From Helicobacteraceae bacterium 4484_230 (GTDB taxonomy: Bacteria > Campylobacterota > Campylobacteria > Campylobacterales > Sulfurimonadaceae): a stretch of DNA of 34,761 nt. This document shows positions 22,210 to 32,700 of the stretch, piece after piece. Below the pieces are notes generated by a model that saw only the letters and a list, made by a program, of their open reading frames with translations, was not told the origin of the DNA and made no database searches. Made by a program: the position numbers and the translations under genes. Location: NCBI GenBank assembly GCA_002085085.1, contig MZGN01000041.1:1-34761 (forward strand). Direction: 5' to 3'. Position 1 is the stretch's first letter; each line of letters opens with the position of its first letter.

Positions 22210-23057
22210 TCAGCGATATTAAGACACTGCAGCGGGCAGTGGATGAGGGTGATATTGAAACATTGGACTCTTTTTTGTTTCCGAGAAGGAGAAAAATCAA
22301 CACTTCGACAGGCTTTCACTCTGCATTGATGCTCTCTGCAAACAATATTAGACACCTTAATAAAATCCCTGAACTAAATGCAGGGTGTATTATCCTGAAT
22401 CTCGAGGATGGTGTTTCCGTGGAGCAAAAACCCTTCGCACTGCGTCTGTGCGCTCTTGCCCTCTCTTCTCTGCCTGAGTGCAGTAAAAAACTTGTAGTTC
22501 GCGTCAATGCCCTTGATGAGGGAGGGCGTGAAGAGATAGGATTTTTAAATATTTTCAGGCCCGACGCCATACGTGTTCCGAAGATACGCAGCGTTGATGA
22601 TGTAAAAAATGCACTTGAACTTTTGGACGGGGAGATAGAACTTCATCTCTCCATAGAGACAAAAGAGGCGTGGCTTGCTTTGGGCAGTCTGGCAGTGAAT
22701 GAGCGTGTCAAAGTATATTACCTCGGTATTTTGGATCTTTTTGCAGATATGGGACTTTCGCAGAAACTGATTCATCCAGACAATCCGGCTATGCACTATA
22801 TGCTTTCACATTTTCTGGCCACTACGAAAGCGGCAGGTGTAAAACCGGTCTCTTTCGTATTTCAGGACTATAAAGACGAGGATACATTTCATACATGGCT
22901 TACACTTGAGAAAAAGATGGGCTTTGATGCCAAGGGGTGTCTCTCTCCAACCCAGTCTGAAGCCGCCATCCCGATTACGGATTTATTGACGAGCCGATTT
23001 ACAAGGGCGCACTTGCTCTGTTGCAAAATGACACCGGACAGTCAAAGGTTTGACTAA
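22206..23057 (+). CDS. CitE-like HpcH/HpaI aldolase/lyase family protein
   Basis: A 283-residue TIM-barrel protein of the citrate lyase beta-subunit superfamily. Metal and CoA-ester motifs: LNLEDGVSVEQK (Mg-binding Glu-Asp), VVRVNALDEGG (Arg), IRVPKIRSVDDV, LSIETKEAW, and GCLSPTQSEAAI, equivalent to the family IHPxQ. Cytosolic members cleave malyl-CoA, citramalyl-CoA or citryl-ACP, or act as thioesterases. No citD or citF is adjacent, so classical citrate lyase is unlikely. The start is GTG, coupled to the upstream cytochrome. A 176-bp AT-rich spacer follows. Confidence 0.85.
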   Translation: MISDIKTLQRAVDEGDIETLDSFLFPRRRKINTSTGFHSALMLSANNIRHLNKIPELNAGCIILNLEDGVSVEQKPFALRLCALALSSLPECSKKLVVRVNALDEGGREEIGFLNIFRPDAIRVPKIRSVDDVKNALELLDGEIELHLSIETKEAWLALGSLAVNERVKVYYLGILDLFADMGLSQKLIHPDNPAMHYMLSHFLATTKAAGVKPVSFVFQDYKDEDTFHTWLTLEKKMGFDAKGCLSPTQSEAAIPITDLLTSRFTRAHLLCCKMTPDSQRFD

Positions 23058-23233
23058 AAAACACCGCTCTTTTTCTTAAAGTATTTCCGGATAATAATTG
23101 TTTAAATAATAAAGGAATAAAATTCTTATATAGGAGTTTATTTGAATTACTGTTTTTGCAAACTTGTTGAATAAAGTGGTAAGTTGCAGTTAAATAAGCA
23201 GTGGCTCAAGAAGCTTTCGGAAAAGGATTTATG

Positions 23234-23410
23234 ATGGTAGAGAGAAGAAAAAAAGATCGTCGTTCAGGCGTAGAGAGGCGTTCGGTAGTTGTCGATCGGA
23301 GAGAAAGAGAAGAGTTGGGTTATGGCATGGAAAAAAGAGGAGAGGCAAAAGATCGTCGTATTCGTATGCGCCGTTTTCATCACAGAAGAGAAGGATGGAT
23401 CTCCATATAA
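23234..23410 (+). CDS. Small arginine-dyad-rich protein
   Basis: A 58-residue, strongly basic protein. ATG 23234 is chosen because AAGGA (23223-23227) lies 6 nt upstream; ATG 23231 or GTG 23201 are possible. It contains seven Arg-Arg dyads, mostly as E/D-R-R (VERRKKDRRSGVERR at the start, VVDRRERE, AKDRRIRMRRFHHRRE near the end). It has no hydrophobic segment and no cysteine. Charge suggests nucleic-acid or acidic-partner binding, which is inference only. It converges with the solute-binding protein gene (18-bp gap). Confidence 0.6.
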   Translation: MVERRKKDRRSGVERRSVVVDRREREELGYGMEKRGEAKDRRIRMRRFHHRREGWISI

Positions 23411-23428
23411 AAAAAGCCTAGCAGCTAT

Positions 23429-24574
23429 TTAGTATATTTTTACGACAAAAAGCATTTTTCCATTTTGGATTTTGCTGATAATAACGGGACGCATCGCGTT
23501 ACCTTCATAAATATCAAAATCCCCTATAAAACCTTTGAACTGGTTTACATTCCTCATATGCGTGTTGATACACTCTTTTTTGAAAGGCTTGTTACACTGC
23601 TCCAATGCATGTTTTAATAACAGGTAACCTTCGCCGGAGAGGGCGGCAAAGTTTGTAACACTGTCGATATCATCAATATATTTTTCGACTATTTGCATAC
23701 CAAGATCACTGAGCGGCATACTGTTTGAAAAGTGGTCGGTTGTAAGCAGACCGTCTGCGAGGTTTATCATCTCTTTATGTTTTGATTTAACCCTTGAGAA
23801 CAGTCCGTCCCTGCTCATCATAGTAACATCCCAGTCCATCTTCTTGACCGCTTTCATGACTTCAAATACATTATTGACGTTCTGTGTCATATATAGCACG
23901 TCGGTCTTCTCTTTTTTAAGGAAGTTGAGCTCTGCTTCCAGCTTGCTGCCGGTCAGGTTGCCGGGGAGTTTGGCAACCACGTTTCCTTCGATCCATTTAA
24001 ATTTTTTTTCAAATTCTTTTGACAGTGTTGCCGAATAGGGATTCTCTTTATCATAAAAGATCGCGGCACGGTCAAGAAGCAGGTCATCTCTGATATAAAG
24101 TGCCGCAACCTGCCCCTGGTGAATATTGTTGAAGCAGATACTGCTTATGTAGCTGCTTTTTTTGGAAATATCGGGATGTGTGGCAAATATATTCAGAGTA
24201 GGGGTCCGGTATTCGTCAGCTATATCGGCAATTTTCAGAAGTGATTCGCTTTCGGCAATGACCGCAATGGCCTTGATCTCTTTGTCGGATGCAAGTTTTT
24301 TGTAATACAGCAGTGTCGTGTTCAAATCGCTCCGGTTATTTTTAAAAATCAGCTCTATCCTGGTTCCGTCTTTAGTCAAAGGAACGGTTTTCTGAAGTAT
24401 CTTCAGTCCTTTGACGGCTTCCTTGCCCATGGCCGCGTCTTTGCCTTTCAGGGGCACAATAACGCCTATTTTAACAACATTGCCGTTAGGCTTTAGTTCA
24501 GTTTTGTTTTCGCATCCGCTTAACAGCAAAAGCATCGTTGTGAACAATATCAGTATTTTAGCAATATGGTGCAT
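23429..24574 (-). CDS. Orphan periplasmic-binding lipoprotein (LivK/Peripla_BP_6 type)
   Basis: A 381-residue protein with a lipoprotein signal (LLLLSGC, acceptor Cys near residue 21). The mature part has the type I periplasmic-binding fold seen in branched-chain amino acid receptors: VVKIGVIVPLKGKDAAMGKEAVKGL at the start, AVIAESESLLKIADIADEYRTPTLN mid-domain, and a hinge region AAIFYDKENPYSATLSKEFEKKF. No ABC permease or ATPase genes are near, so it could be a sensor or an LppC-like factor rather than a transporter part. It follows the DUF389 gene by 13 bp. Confidence 0.85.
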   Translation of the reverse strand: MHHIAKILILFTTMLLLLSGCENKTELKPNGNVVKIGVIVPLKGKDAAMGKEAVKGLKILQKTVPLTKDGTRIELIFKNNRSDLNTTLLYYKKLASDKEIKAIAVIAESESLLKIADIADEYRTPTLNIFATHPDISKKSSYISSICFNNIHQGQVAALYIRDDLLLDRAAIFYDKENPYSATLSKEFEKKFKWIEGNVVAKLPGNLTGSKLEAELNFLKKEKTDVLYMTQNVNNVFEVMKAVKKMDWDVTMMSRDGLFSRVKSKHKEMINLADGLLTTDHFSNSMPLSDLGMQIVEKYIDDIDSVTNFAALSGEGYLLLKHALEQCNKPFKKECINTHMRNVNQFKGFIGDFDIYEGNAMRPVIISKIQNGKMLFVVKIY

Positions 24575-24587
24575 ATGTCATCCGTCT

Positions 24588-26441
24588 TTAAAGAATATAG
24601 TCTATTTTTGCCTTGATGTAGACCTTCCTGTCTGTGTGGCTCTGTATCTTCTTTTTCAAAAGGCCAAGATCTGAACGTGTCAGCTGCTCTCTCGCGGATA
24701 GATGCAGGTTGATAATAAGCATATTTGCTTTTTTACGTATGTCTGCATCATTGATGATAATGTATTTTCCGTTTATGAGATAACGCTCCTGTTTCATAAA
24801 GAGTGAAAGTTTGTGATTTTCATATATTTCATTGTATGAAAGATACAGGGGGAAAGAGATGGCGGCAAGAAGCAGAGATACAAAAAGGAAACTCTTTTTG
24901 CTTTTGAGGACACTTGAATAACCAAGGATTTGAAAAGTAAAGGTTGCTGAAAGTATGATACCTACAAGGTTTGTCAGAAAAAGCAGGAATGCGCCTATAA
25001 AAATATATATCTCACCCATGCCAAGCCCGATACCGGCAACTGCAAGCGGTGGTACAAGGGCTACGGCAATAGCGACGCCGGCAAGACTTTGTACGATCTC
25101 CTTAAAAGACTTTGAGTAAGCTGCGGCAATCCCCGATACTATTGCAACCCCCAAATCCAGCAGGGTGGGGTTTGTGCGGCTGATAATCTCGTTTGTAATG
25201 ACGGTTAGCGGGATAATGTATATAACTGCGACCGAAGAGATCAGGGCAGTTACTACACCAATGGCTATTTTGGCAGTAGAAGCTTTGAGCAGATTTTCAT
25301 CTCCTCTTAATATTCCCATGGCCAACGAGACTATTGGTGCCATTAATGGTGCCAGCAGCATGGCCCCTATTACGACGGACGTGCTATTTAAAAGCAGGCC
25401 GATAGATGCAAGTATGGTGCTTAGCGTCATCAGTGTCAGGTAGGTAGAGTTCGTTTTTGCATCTTCCCTAAGAGACTGAAACAGATCTTTAAAACGCTCC
25501 TCTGACGCATAAGACAAAAGAGGAATATGTTTTTGCGAGTATTTGGGTATCTCTTTTTCATTGGGCAGATTGTCTACCTTGACAGCCTCCTTTACCGTGG
25601 TGCTTTTTGGATTATCTTCCCAGAATGATTCGGGTGCGTTAATGAGCAGAGCATCTCTGATTACTTCACACACTAGGGGTGTCGAGCTGCTGCTGTAGCT
25701 GTCTATATCTGCTTTTAGCGGCTTTTGCGGCTTTATCTCAATCTTGCTGCTTCGTATGTATCCTATAATTGTCGGAAGCGTTTTTCTTTTTTTCATCGAA
25801 AGTCTTGCGATAAATAGAAACTTGATATATTCAAATACGGAAAATGGAGAAAAAATGATTATGGATATCATACCGTCGCGCAGCGAATTTTCATATGGCG
25901 AAAGTTTTGAGACCATGCTCGATTTTTGATGATGAAGGACTATGACACCGCTTGCGGCAGTTTTGATCTTTTTCCCGTTGGCTGTTTCTATCTCGAAAGG
26001 TATCAGATTGACAGTAAAAAGTTTTTTTAATTCGGTATAAAAATCAAACAGGTATTGTTTGAGTGATTTTTTACTGCTTTGGGTATCCAGCAGCGGAAGC
26101 CAGCCCATAACGGCTTTACTTATCAGGGTCTGATCATTGCAGCGCACCAGATCGATAGCCTGCATATTGTTTTGAAGTGCGATATCAATGCTTTCATCTA
26201 CATTAAGGGGCAAATTAAGCGCCCCTGCCAAATACTTTTGTGTGTTGAGCGGTACAAGTCCTAATGAGAAGTGGTGAAGCATGGCCAGGTTAAAGAGATT
26301 TTCCAGCCGTTCTTCGCTTATCGATGCAACAATATGTGTTGATTTCTCCAGGTATTTTTCCGGTTCTTTGCAGAATTTGTCATAGTGAACCGCCGTAATA
26401 GCCGTTTTGTGCGGATTGGCAGATGTGCAGAATTTTAGCAT
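24588..26441 (-). CDS. Degenerate lipid-kinase-like domain fused to DUF389 membrane domain
   Basis: A 617-residue protein. Residues 1-285 follow the diacylglycerol/sphingosine kinase (LCB5/YegS) layout: LGLVPLNTQKYLAGALNLPL matches the usual lgilPlGTaNdfA step, RDGMISIIIFSP the ldDGllDv step, and the tail ADIDSYSSSSTPLVCEV the D-G-E step. The GGDGT loop is absent, so kinase activity is doubtful. From about 335 to 560 the DUF389 domain has five to seven helices and its hallmark NSTSVVIGAMLLAPLMAPI. A short soluble tail follows. Inner membrane; function unknown. It probably shares a transcript with the binding lipoprotein downstream. Confidence 0.8.
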   Translation of the reverse strand: MLKFCTSANPHKTAITAVHYDKFCKEPEKYLEKSTHIVASISEERLENLFNLAMLHHFSLGLVPLNTQKYLAGALNLPLNVDESIDIALQNNMQAIDLVRCNDQTLISKAVMGWLPLLDTQSSKKSLKQYLFDFYTELKKLFTVNLIPFEIETANGKKIKTAASGVIVLHHQKSSMVSKLSPYENSLRDGMISIIIFSPFSVFEYIKFLFIARLSMKKRKTLPTIIGYIRSSKIEIKPQKPLKADIDSYSSSSTPLVCEVIRDALLINAPESFWEDNPKSTTVKEAVKVDNLPNEKEIPKYSQKHIPLLSYASEERFKDLFQSLREDAKTNSTYLTLMTLSTILASIGLLLNSTSVVIGAMLLAPLMAPIVSLAMGILRGDENLLKASTAKIAIGVVTALISSVAVIYIIPLTVITNEIISRTNPTLLDLGVAIVSGIAAAYSKSFKEIVQSLAGVAIAVALVPPLAVAGIGLGMGEIYIFIGAFLLFLTNLVGIILSATFTFQILGYSSVLKSKKSFLFVSLLLAAISFPLYLSYNEIYENHKLSLFMKQERYLINGKYIIINDADIRKKANMLIINLHLSAREQLTRSDLGLLKKKIQSHTDRKVYIKAKIDYIL

Positions 26442-26464
26442 ATTTCAAAACCGTGGCTTTGAAG

Positions 26465-26493
26465 TTGCAAAATGCCGGTTGATTTGTTATGAT
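26465..26493 (+). promoter_or_regulatory. Putative promoter for the DASS transporter gene
   Basis: TTGCAA (26465-26470), 17 nt, then TATGAT (26488-26493) preceded by an extended -10 TGN (26485-26487). It lies about 60 bp before the start codon at 26552. Confidence 0.45.
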
Positions 26494-26551
26494 TAGAGGC
26501 AGCTGCAAAGCAGAATCTGGATTCAACAATATAGATAAAAGGTATTTTATA

Positions 26552-27970
26552 ATGCACCGGAAAAAAGATAAATATCGCCACAAAAATAGCATACTCTGGG
26601 TAATTACTGCTGTTATAGCGCTTGTAATGTGGTTTATTACTCCGCCTGAAGCTCTTGACGTAGAGACTTGGCGGCTTTTTACCATTTTTTTTATTACCAT
26701 TTTGTCTATAGTTTTGGGTCTGGTTCCTATATTTGTTGCATCGATTTTTGCGCTTGCCGTAACGGTATTGAGCGGAATTTTAACTTCCGAGCAGGCATAT
26801 TCCGGCTTTTCACAGGGATTTATTCTTTTGATCGTTGCCGCTTTTCTGGTTTCAAGGGCTGTGGTAAAGTCAGGGCTCGGTAAACGTTTGGCTATGCATA
26901 TCGTCCGTAAGTTTGGACGTTCAACATTGGGACTGGGCTACTCTATGGTCGCTACCGATATCCTGATCGCTCCGGCTTTTCCTTCAAATACTGCCCGTTC
27001 AGGTGTGTTGTATCCGGTAGTTCAGTCGTTGGCACATGACAGCGGTTCCAAAGTGGCAGATGGCACGCGCAAAAAAATGGGTGCATTTTTAATGATGAAT
27101 TCCATGGTAGGATTATCCATCAGTTCAGCAATTTGGTTTACGGCAATGGCGGCAAATCCGGTAGGTGCGGCAATAGCTCGGGAGTTTGATGTGAATATAA
27201 CCTTTGGCGGCTGGTTTGCGGCAGCAAGTGTTCCAGGGCTGATAGCGTTTATACTCGCCCCGATGGTGCTTTATAAAATCTATCCTCCTGAAGTAAAGGA
27301 GACTCCGGATGCCCCGGTCCAGGCGGAAAAAATACTTGAGCATATGGGCCCTATGCACCGTAACGAATGGATTACGGGAGCGGTTTTTGTCTCGATGGTA
27401 CTGCTCTGGGCACTTTCTGGTGTCTTTCCGATTGACAAGACAGCAGTTGCGTTTGCAGGACTTGGCGTGTTGATGGTCGCCAAAATCTTCACGATAGAGG
27501 ACCTTAGGGGGCAGGGTGAGGCACTTAGTACGCTGATTTGGTTCTCTGTACTTTTTACGCTGAGTTTTTATTTAAATGAATTTGGTTTTATGGAATATAT
27601 CGGTGCACTGATAGCTTCCGGACTCACCGGAATGCAATGGCCTACAGTCTATGTTATTCTAATTGTATCATATGTACTTGTTCACTATCTTTTTGTCTCC
27701 CAGACGGCTCAGATGCTGGCACTTTTCGGTGTTTATCTGCAAGTAGGAATAGATGCCGGAGTGCCGCCTGAACTGTTGGCACTGATGCTGCTGTTCGCAA
27801 CAAATTTCAACTCTGCCATAACCCCGCAGGGCTCTTCTGCCAATGTAATTTTTGTCAGTTCAGAGTATATGAGTGCAGGAGAGATATATCGTAACGGTCT
27901 CATTATGACCCTGATAAATATGGTTGTATTTCTGGGGATAGGGACATTCTGGATTCTGTTTATTTTATAA
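26552..27970 (+). CDS. DASS/SLC13-family anion transporter
   Basis: A 472-residue protein of about 12 hydrophobic segments. I use ATG 26552 (MHRKKDKYRHK) with AAAAGG upstream; the frame is open back to 26489, but that part looks non-coding. The two repeated substrate/Na+ clamps of the family are visible: SNTARSGVLYPVVQSLA (about 148-164) and TPQGSSANVIFVSSEY (about 430-445), each with the SNT/SxN core. Relatives are the 2-oxoglutarate/malate and citrate/succinate carriers. It imports or exchanges dicarboxylates, or possibly sulfate, at the inner membrane. It is divergent from the DUF389 gene. Confidence 0.92.
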   Translation: MHRKKDKYRHKNSILWVITAVIALVMWFITPPEALDVETWRLFTIFFITILSIVLGLVPIFVASIFALAVTVLSGILTSEQAYSGFSQGFILLIVAAFLVSRAVVKSGLGKRLAMHIVRKFGRSTLGLGYSMVATDILIAPAFPSNTARSGVLYPVVQSLAHDSGSKVADGTRKKMGAFLMMNSMVGLSISSAIWFTAMAANPVGAAIAREFDVNITFGGWFAAASVPGLIAFILAPMVLYKIYPPEVKETPDAPVQAEKILEHMGPMHRNEWITGAVFVSMVLLWALSGVFPIDKTAVAFAGLGVLMVAKIFTIEDLRGQGEALSTLIWFSVLFTLSFYLNEFGFMEYIGALIASGLTGMQWPTVYVILIVSYVLVHYLFVSQTAQMLALFGVYLQVGIDAGVPPELLALMLLFATNFNSAITPQGSSANVIFVSSEYMSAGEIYRNGLIMTLINMVVFLGIGTFWILFIL

Positions 27971-28021
27971 TCTTTTAAAGTGAGATTTTTGGGGTGCCGC
28001 AACATAATCGTATATTTCTTA

Positions 28022-28038
28022 TATAATTTAGATATAAT
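28022..28038 (+). promoter_or_regulatory. Two tandem -10 boxes before the small secreted protein
   Basis: TATAAT occurs at 28022-28027 and again at 28033-28038 in a very AT-rich stretch, 40-50 bp before the start at 28078. No -35 consensus is seen. Confidence 0.35.
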
Positions 28039-28077
28039 TATATTTATCATAAAATGAAGTTAAGAAGGGGTGGTATT

Positions 28078-28338
28078 ATGAAATTTTTACTGGCTTTTGC
28101 AATCATATTTAATTCATTGATTTTTGCCGCAAACAGCGATGTCAACAGCAGCCAAAAAAAGAGGGTGAATGAGCATATTAAAAAGCAGATGGAGAAAGAG
28201 AAGAAATACGCAAGAGAGCAGACTTTCTACACAAAAGATAATTATGATTTAAAAGGTGCTGAGGTAAATCCGGAGTCTTTAAAGACACTGCCGGAGATAG
28301 AGGTGGATGATCTTGATATGGATTCCGTATACGATTAA
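28078..28338 (+). CDS. Small secreted protein with charged helix and acidic tail
   Basis: An 86-residue protein. ATG 28078 is chosen because AAGGGGTGG precedes it and the result is a clean signal peptide (MKFLLAFAIIFNSLIFA, cut near residue 17). The mature part is a Lys/Glu-rich helix (SSQKKRVNEHIKKQMEKEKKYARE) and an acidic end (EIEVDDLDMDSVYD). It has no cysteine and no known family. It is probably periplasmic. It stands alone between the DASS transporter and the converging efflux operon; the 130-bp gap behind it has no clear terminator. Confidence 0.65.
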   Translation: MKFLLAFAIIFNSLIFAANSDVNSSQKKRVNEHIKKQMEKEKKYAREQTFYTKDNYDLKGAEVNPESLKTLPEIEVDDLDMDSVYD

Positions 28339-28468
28339 TAGTCCAAAACCGCAATTTTGTCATCCCTTGCTGAGGCAGATCCAGACCCTGTAAATAGCTT
28401 TATAATTAAATCTGCACTCGCCTTCTCCTGTAGGTGGAGTAGTTTCAAATTTATTTTTTACGTCTTTT

Positions 28469-29755
28469 TTAGCGCCCTATAGCGCGGTCAAGTTGTGCCA
28501 GCGCAATGAAGTATTCGTAGTAGCTGATGACAAGGCCGGTTTGTGCATTTATATAGCTTTGACGTGCTTCTTGCAACTCTATGTAGTCTGAAAGACCGTG
28601 TTCATATCGTTTTTGTGACTGCTCAAACTTCGCCTCAGCCGCTTTTACCAGATTTTCCGACAGCTTAACGGCATCTTTGTTTTTAAAAACAAGGATGTAG
28701 GCGTTATCTGTCTCCTGCTTTATTGCCAGCTTTGTATTTATAAACTCCGAAGAGGCTTTTGCAGCATTTATTCGGGCTTCCTGGGTTGCCGAGTCAGTTT
28801 GAAAGCCTGAAAAAAGATTCCATTTCAGGTTTACGGTAGCCTGCCACTGTTGCTCCGGTATATACTGTGCCATCTTATCGTCAACATTCTGCAGTGTATA
28901 GTCACCTTCAAGATAAAGTGAAGGGTAGTAGTCGCCCTTTACACTTGTTATCCTGGAGCGTGCACTGTTGATTAGATGTCTGTAGCGTTTGAGCTCATGC
29001 CGGTGCGCAAAGGCATAGTTCTCCATATCGGACATGCTTTCATTTATCGACGGCAGTTTGTCATAAAGATACGGCAGTTGCGGTTTTTTTTCGTAAATAT
29101 CATAATTACCGCCATATGGCGCAATGCCTATGGTTTTTTCAAGTGCCACTTGTGACAGCTTGAGATCATATTTTGCATTTTGAAGATCCAGTTGCGCCTG
29201 AATAAGGCGTACATCGGCGTCTGTAATATCTATTTTTGTCCTTATGCCGGCTTTAAAATAGCGCTTTGAGCGGTACAGCTGTTTTTCGTTCAGTCTTACA
29301 TTCTCCTCATTGACACGGATAAGGCTCTTCGCTCTGAGAAGGTCGTAGTATCTCTGCTTGACTTCAAAGATCTTGTCGGATATGATCTGATGCATAACCG
29401 AGTAAGAGGCATTGGCTTCTTCGCTGAAAGAGTCAATATTGCCGCCGGTCTTTCCAAAATCATAAATCAGCTGAGATGCACTTAGCTTGCCCAGAAGGGC
29501 ATTGCTGTTGTCAAAACTTTTATCTTGAAGCTTGTTTCCATGCAGTCCGGCACCGGCTATTGCATCGAGTCGCGGCAGATAGTCCCCTTCTGCATATTTG
29601 GTGCGCTGGCGTGCTGCCTGAAAATTTGAGCGGCTGATGTTGATATCGGGACTGTTTGTCAGCGCTATCTCTACCAAGTCGTCGACCGTAAGCGGCTTGT
29701 TGGCAAAAAGCGATATAGTGCCCAGAATCAGGGCAAACAGTATCTTCTTGATCAT
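28469..29755 (-). CDS. TolC-family outer membrane efflux protein
   Basis: A 428-residue protein with a signal peptide ([18 protein letters not shown]) and two OEP repeats. The first starts [24 protein letters not shown] and the second [28 protein letters not shown], each followed by long coiled-coil helices and a membrane strand ([28 protein letters not shown]). The end [34 protein letters not shown] is typical. It forms the outer-membrane exit duct of the tripartite pump. It overlaps the RND gene by 4 nt (ATGA). Confidence 0.95.
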   Translation of the reverse strand: MIKKILFALILGTISLFANKPLTVDDLVEIALTNSPDINISRSNFQAARQRTKYAEGDYLPRLDAIAGAGLHGNKLQDKSFDNSNALLGKLSASQLIYDFGKTGGNIDSFSEEANASYSVMHQIISDKIFEVKQRYYDLLRAKSLIRVNEENVRLNEKQLYRSKRYFKAGIRTKIDITDADVRLIQAQLDLQNAKYDLKLSQVALEKTIGIAPYGGNYDIYEKKPQLPYLYDKLPSINESMSDMENYAFAHRHELKRYRHLINSARSRITSVKGDYYPSLYLEGDYTLQNVDDKMAQYIPEQQWQATVNLKWNLFSGFQTDSATQEARINAAKASSEFINTKLAIKQETDNAYILVFKNKDAVKLSENLVKAAEAKFEQSQKRYEHGLSDYIELQEARQSYINAQTGLVISYYEYFIALAQLDRAIGR

Positions 29756-32700
29756 ATAGACTCCCTTTTGGCTATCTCTTCTTTAACACTGACAAATTTT
29801 TCCCGCATTGTTTCGAGCAGGACATAAAGAACCGGTACCAGCAGGGTGCTGATAATGGTGGCAGCCAGCATGCCGCCTAGCAGACCGATACCTATCGATT
29901 TTTGCGTAATGGCTCCTGCGCCGACGGCAAAGGCGAGAGGAAGAACACCGAAGACAAAAGACAGAATGGTCATCATAATTGCCCTGAAGCGCAGTTTTCC
30001 GGCGAGAATTGCGGATTCGACAATACTTTTTCCCTCTTCACGCTGCTCTTTGGCAAACTCTATTATTAAAATGGCGTTTTTGGAGGCCAGGGCTATAAGG
30101 AGTACCAGTCCTACCTGGGCAAAAATATTTAGCGGCAATCCAGCTGCCGTAAGTGCTGCAAGTGCTCCAATCATCACTATGGGAACGGAGAGCAGGATCA
30201 TCAGTGGAAGTATCCATGACTCATATTGTGCGGCAAGTACAAGAAAGACAATGAGCGTTACGAAGAAAAAGACCGCTATCTGACCGTTGCCTGCCAGCTT
30301 CTCCTGGTAGGACATACCGGACCATTCGTAGCCGAATGTATTTGGCAGAACACGTTGAGCAATCTCTTCCATAGCCGCCATAGCCTCACCGGAACTGTGG
30401 CCATCAGCCGCAATTCCGTTTACCTGGATGGAGCGGTAGAGATTGTAGTGCGGGATATTTTGGGGTCCCATCTCTTCGTTAAGAGTTACAAGTGAACTCA
30501 TGGGTACCATTTTGCCGTGTTTGTTTTTGACGTAAAGCTTGTTTATGTCGCTTTTATCACTTCTAAATGCTTTGTCTGCCTGAACGAAAACCCTGAAAAC
30601 TTTACCGAACTTGGTAAAATCATTTATATAAAAAGAGCCCAGGTAGGTCTGCATTGTTCCAAAGAGCGTGGCTACATCGACTCCAAGTGCATTTGCTTTC
30701 TTCCGGTCTATATCTATTCTGTACATCGGGTATGACGGATTGTAGGTGGTAAAGGCACGCCCTATACGCGGATCTGCATTTGCTTCTTTTATGATCTCTT
30801 TGACATAACCCATAAATACATCAAGATTGCCGGCAAGAAAATCCTGTATTCTGATGTCGAATCCTCCTACGGCACCAAGTCCAGGGATACCGGGGAGGTT
30901 GAAGGCGGCGACGTTGGCATCGCCAATGTGTTCCGTCCTGATAAAGACCTGCCTGATAATATCTTCGACGCCCATTCCAGCCTCTTTACGTTTGTCCCAA
31001 TGTTCAAGTGTGACGAAAAATGTTCCGGCGCTGCCGTCAAGCGTACTCGTGATGGCATTGTAACCGTCAACAGCGGTAATGTCTTTTACTCCCGGAATTT
31101 CGGCAACGATTTTCTCTGCTTTTTTACGTATCTCTACGGTGCGCTCAATGGAGCTGCCCGGTTTCAGGTTGATAGCGACGATAAATGCACCTTTGTCCTC
31201 AGAGGGTACAAAGCCTGTGGGCGTATTGGCAAACATAACGTAGATCAGACCCAAAAGGCCGAAAAAGATGACCAGCACAACATATCTTCCTTTGATAAGA
31301 AGGGTAATGAGTGCAGTATACCTGTCAGTCAGCCAATTAAATCCTTTCTCAAATATCTCGAAACCGATAAAGAGTTTTTCGTCGGCACCACGGCGTTTTA
31401 TAATTATCGCTGCGATGGCGGGCGAGAGTGTCAGAGCATTCAGAGATGAGATCATAACCGCAAAAGAGATGGTAAGCGCAAACTGCTGGTAAAGAGAACC
31501 TACGATCCCCGGCATCATGGAGACGGGTATAAAAACGGCAACGAGCACCAACGTGGTAGAGATGATCGGTCCTATGAGCTGGATCATCGATTTTTTGACC
31601 ACCTGCGGCATGGTCAGATCAGGCTCTTTGTACATTAAAACTTCTACGTTTTCAACGACAAGTATGACATCGTCGACCACGATCCCGATGGCCAGTATCA
31701 ATCCAAAAAGGGTGAGGAAGTTGATGGAAAAACCAGGTGCCGCGTACATGATCGCAAATGTTCCTATTAGAGAGACCGGGATGGCGACTGCCGCAATAAC
31801 AGTCGGCCTCCACGACTGCAGAAAGATATAGATAATGATAATGACAAGTAAAATAGCGGTAAAGAGATTGACTACAACATTGTCAATAGCGACATTTACA
31901 TATTTTGTCGTATCGTATGGAATGGAATAGCTGACACCTTCAGGGAAACGGCTTTCTACCTTCTCCATTACTCTTCCGACTGCCTCGCGGATTTCAAGTG
32001 CATTGCTTCCCGGAAGCTGGTATATCCCCACCAGGCCGGTCGGTTTCCGGTTTAAAATTGCATTCCAGTCATATTTTTCCGCACCAAGTTCTATTTTGGC
32101 AACGTCACGCAGATATACAAGCGATCCGTCTTTTTTGTATTTAATGACGATCTCTCCAAATTCGTCTACCTGCGTCAGACGTCCTTCAGCAGTTAGAACA
32201 TATTCGATCTGCTGATCCTTGTAGGTTGGAGCCGAGCCGATCTTTCCGACAGATGCCTGCTTATTTTGGGATTTTATGGCGTTGATTATATCGGTTGGCG
32301 TAAGGTCGAGCGCCATGATCCTGTCGGGGTCGAGCCATATACGCATAGCGTATTTTTTTTCACCCATGTTCAGTGCCTGGCCGACACCCGGTATCCGCTT
32401 AAGTTCGTCAAGTACGTTTATGTTGATAAAATTTGAGAGAAATGCATCATCAAATCGTTCATCTCCGTTTATGGTGACGAGACAGACCATGCTGGGGCTC
32501 TTTTTATCTACGATCACACCCTGCTGCTTAACTTCTGCAGGTAGTGCGGCAGTTGCCATGGATACCCTGTTTTGTACATCTACCGCGGCAATATCAAGAT
32601 CGTATCCAGGTTCGAAATAGACCATGATCTTGGATTCGCCTGTCGATGTGCTTGAAGATTCTATGTAAATAGAGCCTTGCACTCCATTGATTTTGTCTTC

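Noticed and set aside
30928-31449. 173-codon plus-strand ORF
   Set aside because: Antisense shadow of the RND pump gene.
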